Of a DNA stretch of 14,859 nucleotides, positions 1 through 7,401 are shown piece after piece; positions within the stretch are counted from its first letter, which is position 1; each line of letters opens with the position of its first letter. The stretch spans positions 1 through 14,859 of the forward strand of contig CAYMJO010000021.1 in NCBI GenBank assembly GCA_964391305.1, in the 5' to 3' direction. Source of the stretch: CAYMJO01 sp964391305. Lineage in GTDB: Bacteria; Patescibacteriota; CALEFQ01. A program made the position numbers and the translations under genes. The notes beneath the pieces are model-generated. The model was not told the origin of the DNA, did not search any database, and saw nothing but the letters and a program-made list of their open reading frames with translations.

Positions 1-1
1 T

Positions 2-43
2 CTCAACATGCAAACCCCCTTTAAAGTGATGCAAAGCTATTGA
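2..43 (+). CDS. possible C-terminal tail of a DDE transposase (partial)
   Basis: The reading frame entering the window from the left reads LNMQTPFKVMQSY and ends at a TGA at 41-43. This resembles the extreme C-terminus of rve/DDE-type transposases and integrases (an ...L-N-x-x-T-P-x-x-V... ending followed by a few residues). The match is only 13 residues long, so the call is a guess by pattern. The DNA from 44 to about 150 carries no convincing gene and is somewhat less AT-rich than the rest of the window. It could be the non-coding end of an insertion element, but no terminal inverted repeat can be tested because the element's other end lies outside. Confidence 0.22.
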   Translation, partial: LNMQTPFKVMQSY

Positions 44-166
44 CTAGAAAACAGCATAATATCCCAATACCTTGGAAACGTCTTCTGGACTTCACTCTCC
101 CGAAAACAGCCAGTTTTGGTGAACGACCTCTTAAAACACATTGCCCTGTTCTTGAAAAATAAAACA

Positions 167-175
167 TGCTATAAT
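167..175 (+). promoter_or_regulatory. extended -10 promoter for the lipoprotein gene
   Basis: TGCTATAAT is a perfect extended -10 element (TGn plus TATAAT). The upstream TTGAAA at 152-157 is only 12 bp away and TTGCCC at 141-146 is 23 bp away, so neither is a well spaced -35; the TGn motif may compensate. Transcription would start near 182, giving a leader of about 60 nt before the ATG at 242. Confidence 0.6.
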
Positions 176-241
176 ACTTTTGTAAAAATTAACTTTTGGA
201 AGGACTGAAAAAGCCCTTCGAAAAATTTCAAAAAAAACAGA

Positions 242-817
242 ATGTCAAAAACAACAAAGTTTCTAGTATTATCCCTTAGCGTAATAGTATTTTTTGCCTT
301 TGTGGGAGCGGGATGCGGATTCTTCGACTGGCGAAAAAAAGCGGCAGAAAAGTCTCTGGAACAAGCTCTTGAAAAACAATCTGGAGGAAAGGTCGACATC
401 GAGGTTGAGAGCAACACAACAACATGGGAAACTGAAGAAGGCAAAAGCGAATTTGGCACAGGAGAGATTCCCGCAAACTTTCCTTCCGATCTCCCTCTGT
501 ATCCTGGAGCCACCGCAAGTTACACATTTGTGGGTAGTGGCAATGAAGAAGGTTCTGCTTCCGCAACGCTTGAGACATCCGATAGCATGGACAAAGTTTC
601 AAGTTGGTACAAGCAAAACATAGAAAGTAATGGATGGTCAATTACACGGACCGACCAATGGGGGGCGGACTCCGATCAATTCAGCAACTATGTGGCGGAA
701 AAAGGCGACAAAGAACTATCCGTGGGAATAACTTCGCCCGAAGGCAAAACAATGATCACCATAACGATAAATAAAAAAAGCGACACCAACCCGGAAGACT
801 CTGATTCTAGTTTATAA
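242..817 (+). CDS. uncharacterised secreted lipoprotein
   Basis: A 191-residue protein with a lipoprotein signal: basic start, hydrophobic stretch at about 7-21, then VGAGC with Cys25 as the probable lipidated residue (the -3 position is Gly, less usual than Leu). Mature residues 30-46 form a charged amphipathic helix (WRKKAAEKSLEQALEKQSG), followed by an acidic, Thr-rich linker. Residues 76-175 form a compact domain that opens with FPSDLPLYPGA and contains an S-W-Y-K-x-N-I-x-S-N-G-W segment at 120-132. I have seen this kind of P-L-Y-P-G-A domain in hypothetical bacterial lipoproteins, but I know no function for it. The acidic tail is probably disordered. It is the only plus-strand gene here, with its own promoter, and it converges on the yvcK-like gene. 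The ATG at 242 has no close Shine-Dalgarno; a GGAAGG lies about 40 nt upstream. Confidence 0.85.
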   Translation: MSKTTKFLVLSLSVIVFFAFVGAGCGFFDWRKKAAEKSLEQALEKQSGGKVDIEVESNTTTWETEEGKSEFGTGEIPANFPSDLPLYPGATASYTFVGSGNEEGSASATLETSDSMDKVSSWYKQNIESNGWSITRTDQWGADSDQFSNYVAEKGDKELSVGITSPEGKTMITITINKKSDTNPEDSDSSL

Positions 818-839
818 AAAAATCGGATTAAGCATACAA

Positions 840-867
840 AAAGAACGGGGCAGACGCCCTGTTCTTT
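840..867. terminator. bidirectional intrinsic terminator
   Basis: A 12-bp stem (AAAGAACGGGGC / GCCCTGTTCTTT, one G-T wobble) closes a 4-nt loop at 852-855. It lies between the convergent stops at 817 and 897. On the minus strand the stem is followed by TTTTTGT-like U-rich sequence, and on the plus strand by ATTTATAT, so it should end the thioredoxin/yvcK transcript well and the lipoprotein transcript reasonably. Confidence 0.8.
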
Positions 868-896
868 ATTTATATAAAATATCAATAAAAACCGCT

Positions 897-1781
897 CTAG
901 GATTTTTTCAAAAGACCGTACAAAAGCTCCCCAAATATTCTGTCATTTTTATATTCAACATCCTTTTTGCTGTCTGGAAGCTTCCTCGAAAGAATTTTAT
1001 CTCGAGCTTCAGGCATCGAATAAATTTTGCCGCCAAAAATCAAATGGTCAAATTCAATCTTAACACCATGTTTTTTAAAAGCATCAAGATAATCGGCAAC
1101 ACGATAATTTGGATATTCCTCGGGACGATTGACGGCGTTGCAAATAAAAACTTTGGGAGTCTTCAGCCGATTAAAAGTCGCCAAAAAATCTCCCACAAGA
1201 AAATTCGGAAGCAATGTTGAATAAAGATCTCCTGGACCGACAACGATCAAATCCGCTTCTCTCAGAGCCTTCTTTGCCAAGAGATTAGATTTTACACCGC
1301 GAGAAGCAAGCCAGATTTTTTTAATACCCCTTTTGCCCGGATAATCACCCATATCAATCCTATCCTCGCCGTTAACACGATATCCGGAGGCACTTAGACC
1401 GACAATACTTAGAGCTTTTTTGGTAATCGGTATTATTTCGCAATTTCCAAAGGGAAAAGCTTCCGTAAATTTCCGCCACCCGCAAGCAAAATCTTTCTCC
1501 AACAAAATTAAAGCCGCGAGAATAAGATTGCCAAGCTTGTGTCCATCAAGCTGTTTGTAGCGGCTCACCAAAGATTTCGCCTCTGGATTCGTGGAAAGCT
1601 CGGAAACCGCGGTTACCATATCTCCATAAGGAAGAAGACCCAATTTGCGGCGCAGCATTCCCCCGCTGCCGCCGCTGTCCGCCGTCGAAAAAACGGCTTG
1701 CGTTCTCACAGAATATTCTGCAAGACCTTTGATAACCTTCACTGTTCCTTTTCCGCCGCCGATAACAACTACTTTTCTCAT
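897..1781 (-). CDS. yvcK: YvcK/CofD-like protein (gluconeogenesis/cell-wall factor)
   Basis: The 294-residue product starts MRKVVVIGGGKGT, the family's N-terminal nucleotide-sugar-binding loop (GGGKGT at 8-13). It goes on with ADSGGSGGMLR (34-44), GD at 53-54, DGHKLGNLILAAL (79-91), and GPGDLYSTLLPN (182-193), which matches the GPGSLYTSILPN type motif of YvcK. Family members bind UDP-GlcNAc and are needed for normal peptidoglycan and cell shape on gluconeogenic carbon; CofD relatives transfer phospholactate, but no F420 genes lie nearby. I chose the ATG at 1781 because the sequence upstream would need a TTG start at 1823 and adds 14 residues ahead of the conserved beta strand. It lies 48 nt after the thioredoxin stop and probably shares its transcript. 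The usual Asp-Asp-Gly-Gly-Ser is here Asp-Ser-Gly-Gly-Ser. Confidence 0.85.
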   Translation of the reverse strand: MRKVVVIGGGKGTVKVIKGLAEYSVRTQAVFSTADSGGSGGMLRRKLGLLPYGDMVTAVSELSTNPEAKSLVSRYKQLDGHKLGNLILAALILLEKDFACGWRKFTEAFPFGNCEIIPITKKALSIVGLSASGYRVNGEDRIDMGDYPGKRGIKKIWLASRGVKSNLLAKKALREADLIVVGPGDLYSTLLPNFLVGDFLATFNRLKTPKVFICNAVNRPEEYPNYRVADYLDAFKKHGVKIEFDHLIFGGKIYSMPEARDKILSRKLPDSKKDVEYKNDRIFGELLYGLLKKS

Positions 1782-1829
1782 ACAATTTTTAACTATAAAA
1801 TGGAAATAGACACGAATTTTCAAAAGAAG

Positions 1830-2147
1830 CTATTCTTCTTTTTTCACCATTTCTTTCAATGCCTCTTTAGATTTCAAGCCTGTAAATCTGTCGATCTCTT
1901 CACCATTTCTGAAAAATACAATAGTGGGAATTGACTCAATTTTATACCTCGCAGCAATATCCTGCGCTTTATCAACGTTGAGCTTGCAGACTTTGACTCC
2001 TTTCTCCTCTTCGGAAAATTCTTCCAGTATAGGCGCAAATGCTTTACATGGCCCGCACCAATCCGCGAAAAAATCTACAACAACAGGCTTTTGAGATTGT
2101 AAAACTTCCCCTTCAAAATTTGAAACTTTTATATGAACTATCGGCAT
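1830..2147 (-). CDS. trxA: thioredoxin
   Basis: A 105-residue single-domain thioredoxin, the usual family length. The redox motif is WCGPC (30-34), preceded by VVVDFFADWC with the buried Asp25, and the cis-proline loop SIPT is at 72-75 (Pro74). FFRNGEEIDRFTG at 78-90 matches the family's beta4-beta5 hairpin. An extra Cys54 lies outside the active site. With no signal peptide it should be cytosolic, reducing disulfides in client proteins. No thioredoxin reductase is present in the window. It has its own promoter at 2204-2232 and is probably co-transcribed with the yvcK-like gene that follows after 48 nt. Confidence 0.95.
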   Translation of the reverse strand: MPIVHIKVSNFEGEVLQSQKPVVVDFFADWCGPCKAFAPILEEFSEEEKGVKVCKLNVDKAQDIAARYKIESIPTIVFFRNGEEIDRFTGLKSKEALKEMVKKEE

Positions 2148-2203
2148 AATTTTATTCTTTCTAATTGCTTAATTTATACAGGATTCCCACGCTTTGATAA
2201 TAA

Positions 2204-2232
2204 ATAATACAGAAATACCAGATTTTTGGCAA
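2204..2232 (-). promoter_or_regulatory. promoter for thioredoxin-yvcK
   Basis: On the minus strand, TTGCCA (2232-2227) is followed after exactly 17 bp by TATTAT (2209-2204); each hexamer matches consensus at 5 of 6 positions. The predicted start near 2197 gives a leader of about 50 nt before the ATG at 2147. A weaker alternative, TTATCA with TATAAA at 2173-2200, lies just downstream. Confidence 0.6.
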
Positions 2233-2282
2233 TGATAAATCTCGAAAAATAAATACAACAACCGAGATACTACAAAGCAAAA

Positions 2283-3323
2283 CTATGACGCCAATTGAGG
2301 TTGGTTGTAATCATATATCTTGATTGGGAAAAACTCAATATCTTTTACTTTTCCATTTTCCAAAGTTCCTTTGAAAATTTCTCCCTTGCGGGTATCCTCC
2401 GACCACATTTGATCAAAGACGAAATTACCCAAACTATACATTATATATCCATCTTTGTACTCCTCTTTCGTTTGCGTCACATGGGGATGATGACCTATAA
2501 CAAGATTCGCGCCAAAATCAATCGCTGCGTGCGCGGGTTCGACTTGAACTTTCTCGTGCGGCTCATGAACATATTCCGGTCCAAAGTGCATAGAGACAAT
2601 CACGTAATCAACTTCGTCTCTAACTCTTTTGATATCACGTTCCATAATATCAATATCAAGCCACGCGACTCCCGGATCATCCGGACCAGCGGCGTACGCG
2701 TCCGGCGGAACATTTTCATAAGCGAAGAAAGCGATCTTATTCCCCTTGACTTCCATGATAACAGGCTTATGCGCTTCTTCCTTATTTTTGCCGGAGCCAA
2801 CGTGCAAAATTCCCGCTTGATCCAAAAATCGGACAGAATCCGTGACGATATCATTTCCAAAATCACCCGTATGATTGTTTGCGGTGGAAACAATGTCAAA
2901 GCCCGCATATTTCACGCCCTCAAGCACCGATGGATCCGCCATGAGCACCATTCCTTCGGATGGAACTTCTCGCCTATCTGAAACCTGCGTCTCAAGATTC
3001 GCGAAAGATATATCCGCATCCGAAGTAAACTCCGCCGTGGCTTTGAAAGGATGCGTGACATCTCCACCATGGTCTTGAATCTTTTTCCAGACGTGTCTGG
3101 ACAAATTCAGATCGCCAACGGCAAGCAAAGTTACCGGCTCTTTCTTTTTTTCTTCAACTTTATTTTCCTCAATTTTTTCTGTTTCCTTTTCTTTCAAGGC
3201 TCTGTCAACCATCGATCCCACATCACCTTTATCAGACTCCTTTTGAAAATTCAACCAATATATCCATACAAACGCAATGGCAATCGCGAGAATTATAATT
3301 GTAATTATTAGAAATTTTTTCAT
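2283..3323 (-). CDS. capA: CapA/PgsA-type membrane-anchored metallophosphoesterase-fold protein
   Basis: A 346-residue protein with one N-terminal membrane anchor (about 4-23), a charged Lys/Glu linker (28-62), and a CapA-like domain (PGA_cap family) from 64 to the end. Metal-site and core motifs are in the right order: VGDLNL (69-74), ANLE (108-111), STANNHTGDFG (146-156), MHFGPEY (245-251), GHHPH (277-281), and YSLGNFVF (296-303). The active domain should face outward. The best known relatives take part in poly-gamma-glutamate capsule synthesis or export, but no PgsB/CapB or PgsC/CapC partner occurs in this window, so the actual substrate is unknown; many solitary relatives are likely surface hydrolases. 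It follows the glycosyltransferase pair by 66 nt but has its own promoter, whose -10 sits so close to the ATG that translation is likely leaderless. Confidence 0.85.
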   Translation of the reverse strand: MKKFLIITIIILAIAIAFVWIYWLNFQKESDKGDVGSMVDRALKEKETEKIEENKVEEKKKEPVTLLAVGDLNLSRHVWKKIQDHGGDVTHPFKATAEFTSDADISFANLETQVSDRREVPSEGMVLMADPSVLEGVKYAGFDIVSTANNHTGDFGNDIVTDSVRFLDQAGILHVGSGKNKEEAHKPVIMEVKGNKIAFFAYENVPPDAYAAGPDDPGVAWLDIDIMERDIKRVRDEVDYVIVSMHFGPEYVHEPHEKVQVEPAHAAIDFGANLVIGHHPHVTQTKEEYKDGYIMYSLGNFVFDQMWSEDTRKGEIFKGTLENGKVKDIEFFPIKIYDYNQPQLAS

Positions 3324-3329
3324 ATAAAA

Positions 3330-3358
3330 AGTATATCACAATAAAAAATCATTTTAAA
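3330..3358 (-). promoter_or_regulatory. capA promoter with leaderless-type spacing
   Basis: Minus-strand TTTAAA (3358-3353), 17-bp spacer, TATACT (3335-3330) preceded by TGA, which gives an extended -10. Only 6 nt separate the -10 from the ATG at 3323, so the expected transcription start falls on or within a base or two of the start codon. Confidence 0.55.
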
Positions 3359-3389
3359 CATCAACCTTTTTCTATTTTTTATCCTCTGT

Positions 3390-5384
3390 TTAACGTTTTT
3401 TTAAATGCTCTAAATCGCTTTCCCTAATTTTGTAAATCAGTATTGAATATCCTATCTGCGCATCGGGCTCGCGATCGAGCAGGCGAACATATGATAATTC
3501 ACCCTTGCTTCTCGCAAAAAATTCGCTCATTTGATAAAAAGTCGCGCTGACCGCAAAGTAAGCTCCGACAGGCGGCAAACCGTACACGGAATGCCATTTT
3601 TCTATCTTAGCAGAAGTTATGGAGTGCGGCGGCACGCCTCCTCCAAAATAATCCAGATAAATCTTGTCAATTTTATTTTCACCAAGCCATTCACCAAGCC
3701 TGTTCAAATCCTGCCCCCAATCAAGGTTTGAATCAACCAAATATTTGTATGCGTTTGATCTCGCGCCGATGCCCTCATTGAAATAGGCGAGATAAAATGG
3801 GTATGCCGCAAAAGCTTCCGCGGCAATCCAAATCAGGAGAATAACAACAATAATTTTTCCCACGGAAAAAAACTTTTTCCCGCTCCACTCTACATGCTTT
3901 TTCAATTTTTTTAAGAAAAATACTATACCAAGAGCGGTCAGCATATAAATAAAGGGATATGTCGGAAACATCCAACGTATGCCAATATTGGTTTTGTTGA
4001 ACATCCCCAAAATCCACAACATTAAAATAAAAACAATCATCGAAATAACCTCAAGTCTTCTCCACCAAAAAGATTTTAGCCTCGCAAAGTAATTCAACTT
4101 GGTCTGTGCTTGAATAACATTTGAATGCCGCACACCATTAACAATATTCTTTTGCCGAAGCATTGACTTTATTTTGAACCATAGAAAACCAAAAAAAGCC
4201 ATCGTTATTAGAAGAAGCATCGCAAGCGGCGTCTTCAGTAAAAACGCAACGATATAATAGTACCACCATCCATCGTTTCTGTAATCGTTAATCAAAAAAG
4301 CCGTGTTTCTGCCGCCCACATCGTTTCCAAAAACCAAAACAAGCCCGTTCAAATAGACAGCAGCCGCCTTTCCGCCGGGCATAGTCGATACAAACTCAAT
4401 CAAGCGTCTAAAACGAGAAATATCTCCGAGGTATTTTCCATGCATAACAAAGGTATCGCTAACAAGTCTTTCAAGAACATCAGAGGGGGTATTCCACGTA
4501 TGATGCAGATAAAAAATGAATACACAACCATAAGCGATAACAAGAATCAGAAGTCCACCTACCAAATATATCCAAAGGCGCTTGCTTACCTGCGTTTTGA
4601 AAAATTTTGATCCGATCCAATTTTTTATTTGATCCGCACGGAAAATAATTGCAAGAACAACCAAAAAAGTGAAATAAACAATAAGAATAATCGCGGTATG
4701 CTTGGCCAACAAAGCCAACGCGAAAGTCAGAGAGGCAAACAACAGAGTTTTGTAATTCGGCGATCGTAAAAATTTTATAAAAAAATAAATTGAAATAAAC
4801 ATGAAAGCAGTAGCGCCAACATCGGTGGTCACGTACCGAGCATGCGCAATAAAATCCGGCGAAAAGGCAAACATCAAAACAGCAATCAGAGCCGTGCTGA
4901 CGCCGAACAGTTCTTTCGACCATCGATAGATAAAAAAACCAAACAAAAAAACCAGCAACATTGGCAACAGACGCGCCAAAAGAAAAATCTGTTCGGGATT
5001 ATTTCCACGTTCATAGATAAACTTCCAACCAGTTTCCCACTGTCCGTTCGGCTCATATTTCCAATTATACAAATCCGTCGGAAAATTCAATTTTTTAAAA
5101 AGCAGGGGAATGGCAGCCAAATCCTTTATCAGCGGAGGATGCTCGGGATTTAAACGATAGTCGGCAAACTTCAATTGGGCATAGCCGCCGGGAATATGAG
5201 CAATTTCATCAACCGTGCCTGAATCGGAGAGTCCTTTTCCTCCCAATATTTTCGTACCGTTAGCGCTAAAGAAAACCAATATAAACATCACCACTAACAT
5301 GCATAAAACGACAATCAAAGAATGTCTTTTAAGCCAGATGGAAAAATTTTTCAATTTTGCAGAGTCCACAGTTTTTAAAATCAT
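3390..5384 (-). CDS. polytopic membrane glycosyltransferase, GT39/ArnT-PMT type
   Basis: A 664-residue integral membrane protein with roughly ten to twelve hydrophobic segments. The first outer loop has the DE pair (59-60, in TVDEIAHIPGG) and the RLNPEHPPL motif (77-85), and TTDVG follows at 186-190; these are hallmarks of the dolichyl- or undecaprenyl-phosphate-sugar dependent GT-C superfamily (PMT/ArnT). The C-terminal SNLDWGQDL block (552-560) is typical of a bacterial subgroup of these proteins. The enzyme should use a lipid-linked sugar on the outer face of the membrane to glycosylate protein, lipid or wall polymer; the acceptor cannot be told from sequence. The start ATG at 5384 lies one base after the stop of the preceding glycosyltransferase, so the two are translationally adjacent. 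No Shine-Dalgarno is seen. Confidence 0.82.
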   Translation of the reverse strand: MILKTVDSAKLKNFSIWLKRHSLIVVLCMLVVMFILVFFSANGTKILGGKGLSDSGTVDEIAHIPGGYAQLKFADYRLNPEHPPLIKDLAAIPLLFKKLNFPTDLYNWKYEPNGQWETGWKFIYERGNNPEQIFLLARLLPMLLVFLFGFFIYRWSKELFGVSTALIAVLMFAFSPDFIAHARYVTTDVGATAFMFISIYFFIKFLRSPNYKTLLFASLTFALALLAKHTAIILIVYFTFLVVLAIIFRADQIKNWIGSKFFKTQVSKRLWIYLVGGLLILVIAYGCVFIFYLHHTWNTPSDVLERLVSDTFVMHGKYLGDISRFRRLIEFVSTMPGGKAAAVYLNGLVLVFGNDVGGRNTAFLINDYRNDGWWYYYIVAFLLKTPLAMLLLITMAFFGFLWFKIKSMLRQKNIVNGVRHSNVIQAQTKLNYFARLKSFWWRRLEVISMIVFILMLWILGMFNKTNIGIRWMFPTYPFIYMLTALGIVFFLKKLKKHVEWSGKKFFSVGKIIVVILLIWIAAEAFAAYPFYLAYFNEGIGARSNAYKYLVDSNLDWGQDLNRLGEWLGENKIDKIYLDYFGGGVPPHSITSAKIEKWHSVYGLPPVGAYFAVSATFYQMSEFFARSKGELSYVRLLDREPDAQIGYSILIYKIRESDLEHLKKR

Positions 5385-5385
5385 G

Positions 5386-6732
5386 TTATTTTGGGGTTAT
5401 ATCTTCTGTCAACCGCCCATCATTGGGAACTTGTTCCGACTTTGAGTAAATACCATATTGGGGTAAATAATAATGCAGCTGTTTAAAATTTTCCTCGTCA
5501 ATAAAATTCACACGCGCGGGATCAGCCGCACGAATATGATCTATCTCCCAAGCGATATAATTTTCCTGTGATTTCAAGAAAGAAGCCGACAAAAATTCTT
5601 TTGTCCCGATAAAAAAGTATCCGTTGTAAGTAATAATCAACACGGAAATTATTACTAAAAAAATAGAGCTTATAACGTTAAATCTAAAAATATCACGAAG
5701 TTCATCGGCAAACCACACAAGTCCCTGCGCCAAGACGACCAATAGAGCTGGAACAAACGTAAGAAGATATCCCCGTTCTCCTATATGCACAAAAATATAA
5801 AAAATCGCGGATGGCAAGATCCAAAACAGCAAAATTTTCAGCCGAACATCGCCTGCGATTTTCTTCGGAAAAAACAAATATCCAGCAAAGAAAATTACCA
5901 GCGAAAAGCCCTTGATGGCATCGTCCAAAAAAAGCAATCCCTGTCTATAGTTATCAACCAAGCCTAAAAGTCCGCGACCTCCGACAGAAAATCCAGACAC
6001 ATAGCCGATCTGCGTGAACAAAGCTCCAAAATATTCCCGTAAACCGCCAGTCCAGAAAACCATTCCCAAAAACCAAACAAAGCAAATCGCGGCGATTAAA
6101 ATCCAAACCTTCCAAAAATGATCTTTCGCAAATTTATAAGTCAAAAAAATCCAAAACGGAAGCAAAAAAAATATGAGATCTTGACGAAAGCCGCCCGCGA
6201 CAGCCAACGCAATGCTGCCCAAATACAAATAATACTTTCGCGGACGGTTTTTCAAAAACCTGTATCCAAGATAAATTACCAAAACAGCGAAAAAACATTG
6301 AACGGTATAGCCGACCGCAATTTCAGAATAAGCCCAAAAAATTTTACCAAAAATCAAAAACAGTGAAGCTATTATCCCAACCCGTTCCCCGTACATTTCT
6401 TTCCCAAGAAGATAAAGAAACACTGCAGCTCCCGCCGCCGCAAGAATACTAACTCCAACCAAAGCGTCATTTACATCGCCGAAAATATAATTCAACAACT
6501 TTGCGAATAAAACATATAAAACATATCCTGGCGGATGCGGCTGATGCAAGGCTATATCATAATGTCTTGTTCCCAAAGCAACGGTGCCCGCATCCCACAC
6601 AAACAAATATTTCGTGGCAAAAGGAAGCCTCGTGAAAACAGTTAAAAAAAACAAAAAAACGGCAAAAATAAAGCTAACTCTTGTCGATCTTTTTTCTAAA
6701 GATTTTCCCAAAATAAAACCCATCTGTCTCAT
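5386..6732 (-). CDS. polytopic membrane glycosyltransferase, second GT-C type protein
   Basis: A 448-residue protein with about ten hydrophobic segments and a short soluble C-terminus (about 390-448). The first outer loop carries WDAG (46-49, candidate catalytic Asp47) and, after a short helix, QPHPPGYVLY (64-73). This P-H-P-P-G-Y pattern is found in a GT-C subgroup related to GT83/RgtA and DUF2723 proteins, and is distinct from the EHPPL form in the next gene. The donor is probably a polyprenyl-phosphate sugar and the reaction is on the outer membrane face (family knowledge); the acceptor is unknown. It starts 14 nt after the small lipoprotein gene and ends one base before the next glycosyltransferase, so the three are probably one operon. 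Met4 (6723) is an alternative start. Confidence 0.78.
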   Translation of the reverse strand: MRQMGFILGKSLEKRSTRVSFIFAVFLFFLTVFTRLPFATKYLFVWDAGTVALGTRHYDIALHQPHPPGYVLYVLFAKLLNYIFGDVNDALVGVSILAAAGAAVFLYLLGKEMYGERVGIIASLFLIFGKIFWAYSEIAVGYTVQCFFAVLVIYLGYRFLKNRPRKYYLYLGSIALAVAGGFRQDLIFFLLPFWIFLTYKFAKDHFWKVWILIAAICFVWFLGMVFWTGGLREYFGALFTQIGYVSGFSVGGRGLLGLVDNYRQGLLFLDDAIKGFSLVIFFAGYLFFPKKIAGDVRLKILLFWILPSAIFYIFVHIGERGYLLTFVPALLVVLAQGLVWFADELRDIFRFNVISSIFLVIISVLIITYNGYFFIGTKEFLSASFLKSQENYIAWEIDHIRAADPARVNFIDEENFKQLHYYLPQYGIYSKSEQVPNDGRLTEDITPK

Positions 6733-6746
6733 ACGACAATCTTAAT

Positions 6747-7193
6747 TCAAAGTGGAATAGCTTCGACCTTATGTTCATCCCCCAACCCAAGATCAGAAGC
6801 ATCTAAATTAGATAAAATCCTTTGAAAAAGCTCCTTATACTCATCATCGCAAGTTTCCATCGGACCGGCAATAGAATCACCGTATGAGCAGACTTCATTA
6901 TCAACATTTCCTTCAAAAAGAACCGACGAGTAGCTTGAATCATTGCAATTTCCCTGTGTCGTCCAAAAAACCAATCTGCCGTCAATCAAAAACAATTCAT
7001 TCTTTTTATCAGCGCAGACGGCTCCTCTCGCAAGTTTTTTGAAGCTCTCCAAATTTACCTTGACATCGCCGCCGCTTGGCGCAGACGCATTTTCAACATT
7101 CTCATTTTTTACACTCTTAAAAATACATCCCGCGCTGAAAACAATAAGCATCAACACCCCAGCAAAAATAAAAATTTTTATTTTGGGCATCAT
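6747..7193 (-). CDS. small lipoprotein with four conserved-looking cysteines
   Basis: A 148-residue product with a lipoprotein signal: hydrophobic core at about 5-19, lipobox FSAGC with Cys23. After a short Ser/Asn linker, residues 48-142 form a domain with cysteines at 60, 83, 102 and 115 in the layout A-x-C...LFLIDGRLVFW...GNC-N-D-S...VCSYGDSIAGP...TCDD. The even spacing and extracytoplasmic location suggest two disulfides. The D-S-I-A-G-P segment looks like a family signature I have seen in hypothetical proteins, but I know no function. It is the first gene of the unit with the two glycosyltransferases, which hints at a surface role or at being a substrate. The double Met start leaves 7190 as an alternative. 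Confidence 0.78.
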   Translation of the reverse strand: MMPKIKIFIFAGVLMLIVFSAGCIFKSVKNENVENASAPSGGDVKVNLESFKKLARGAVCADKKNELFLIDGRLVFWTTQGNCNDSSYSSVLFEGNVDNEVCSYGDSIAGPMETCDDEYKELFQRILSNLDASDLGLGDEHKVEAIPL

Positions 7194-7228
7194 AATTTTA
7201 CAATCAAAAAAAATAAGAAAATAAGACT

Positions 7229-7234
7229 ATTATA
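7229..7234 (-). promoter_or_regulatory. candidate -10 for the lipoprotein-glycosyltransferase operon
   Basis: A consensus TATAAT on the minus strand lies 35 nt before the ATG at 7193 and about 38 nt downstream of the tRNA gene. No good -35 is found at 16-18 bp (best is TTCTCC), so this is a tentative call. The operon could also be fed by read-through from the tRNA. Confidence 0.4.
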
Positions 7235-7271
7235 TCTCTTCCCCATCGTCACGGAGAAATAAAAGTTAAAG

Positions 7272-7344
7272 TACCGCTATCGGGATTCGAACCCGAGTTT
7301 TCGCCGTGAGAGGGCAATGTCCTAGTCCACTAGACGATAGCGGC
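7272..7344 (-). tRNA. tRNA-Glu, anticodon CTC
   Basis: A 73-nt cloverleaf can be folded on the minus strand. The acceptor stem GCCGCTA pairs with TAGCGGT (first pair is a G-T wobble), with discriminator A. The D arm is GTC/GAC. The anticodon stem is TTGCC/GGCGA around the 7-nt loop CTCTCAC, with anticodon CTC. The variable loop is 4 nt, and the T arm is TCGGG/CCCGA around TTCGAAT. D-loop and anticodon arm match bacterial tRNA-Glu closely. The 3' CCA is not encoded (C follows the discriminator, then T), so it must be added after transcription. It sits between murF and the lipoprotein operon; no clear own promoter is visible. Confidence 0.95.
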
Positions 7345-7401
7345 ATAACAAAAAACCAAAAGTTACTAAAGTCAATAATCAAAACTTTTGAGTTTGGAAT
7401 T

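Noticed and set aside
1782..1823. Upstream TTG start of the YvcK-like gene, adding 14 residues.
   Set aside because: The added residues precede the conserved first beta strand, and an ATG in the right place is available at 1781.
2233..2270. TCTCG...CGAGA inverted repeat after capA as a terminator.
   Set aside because: Six base pairs around an 18-nt loop is too weak, and no continuous T tract follows.
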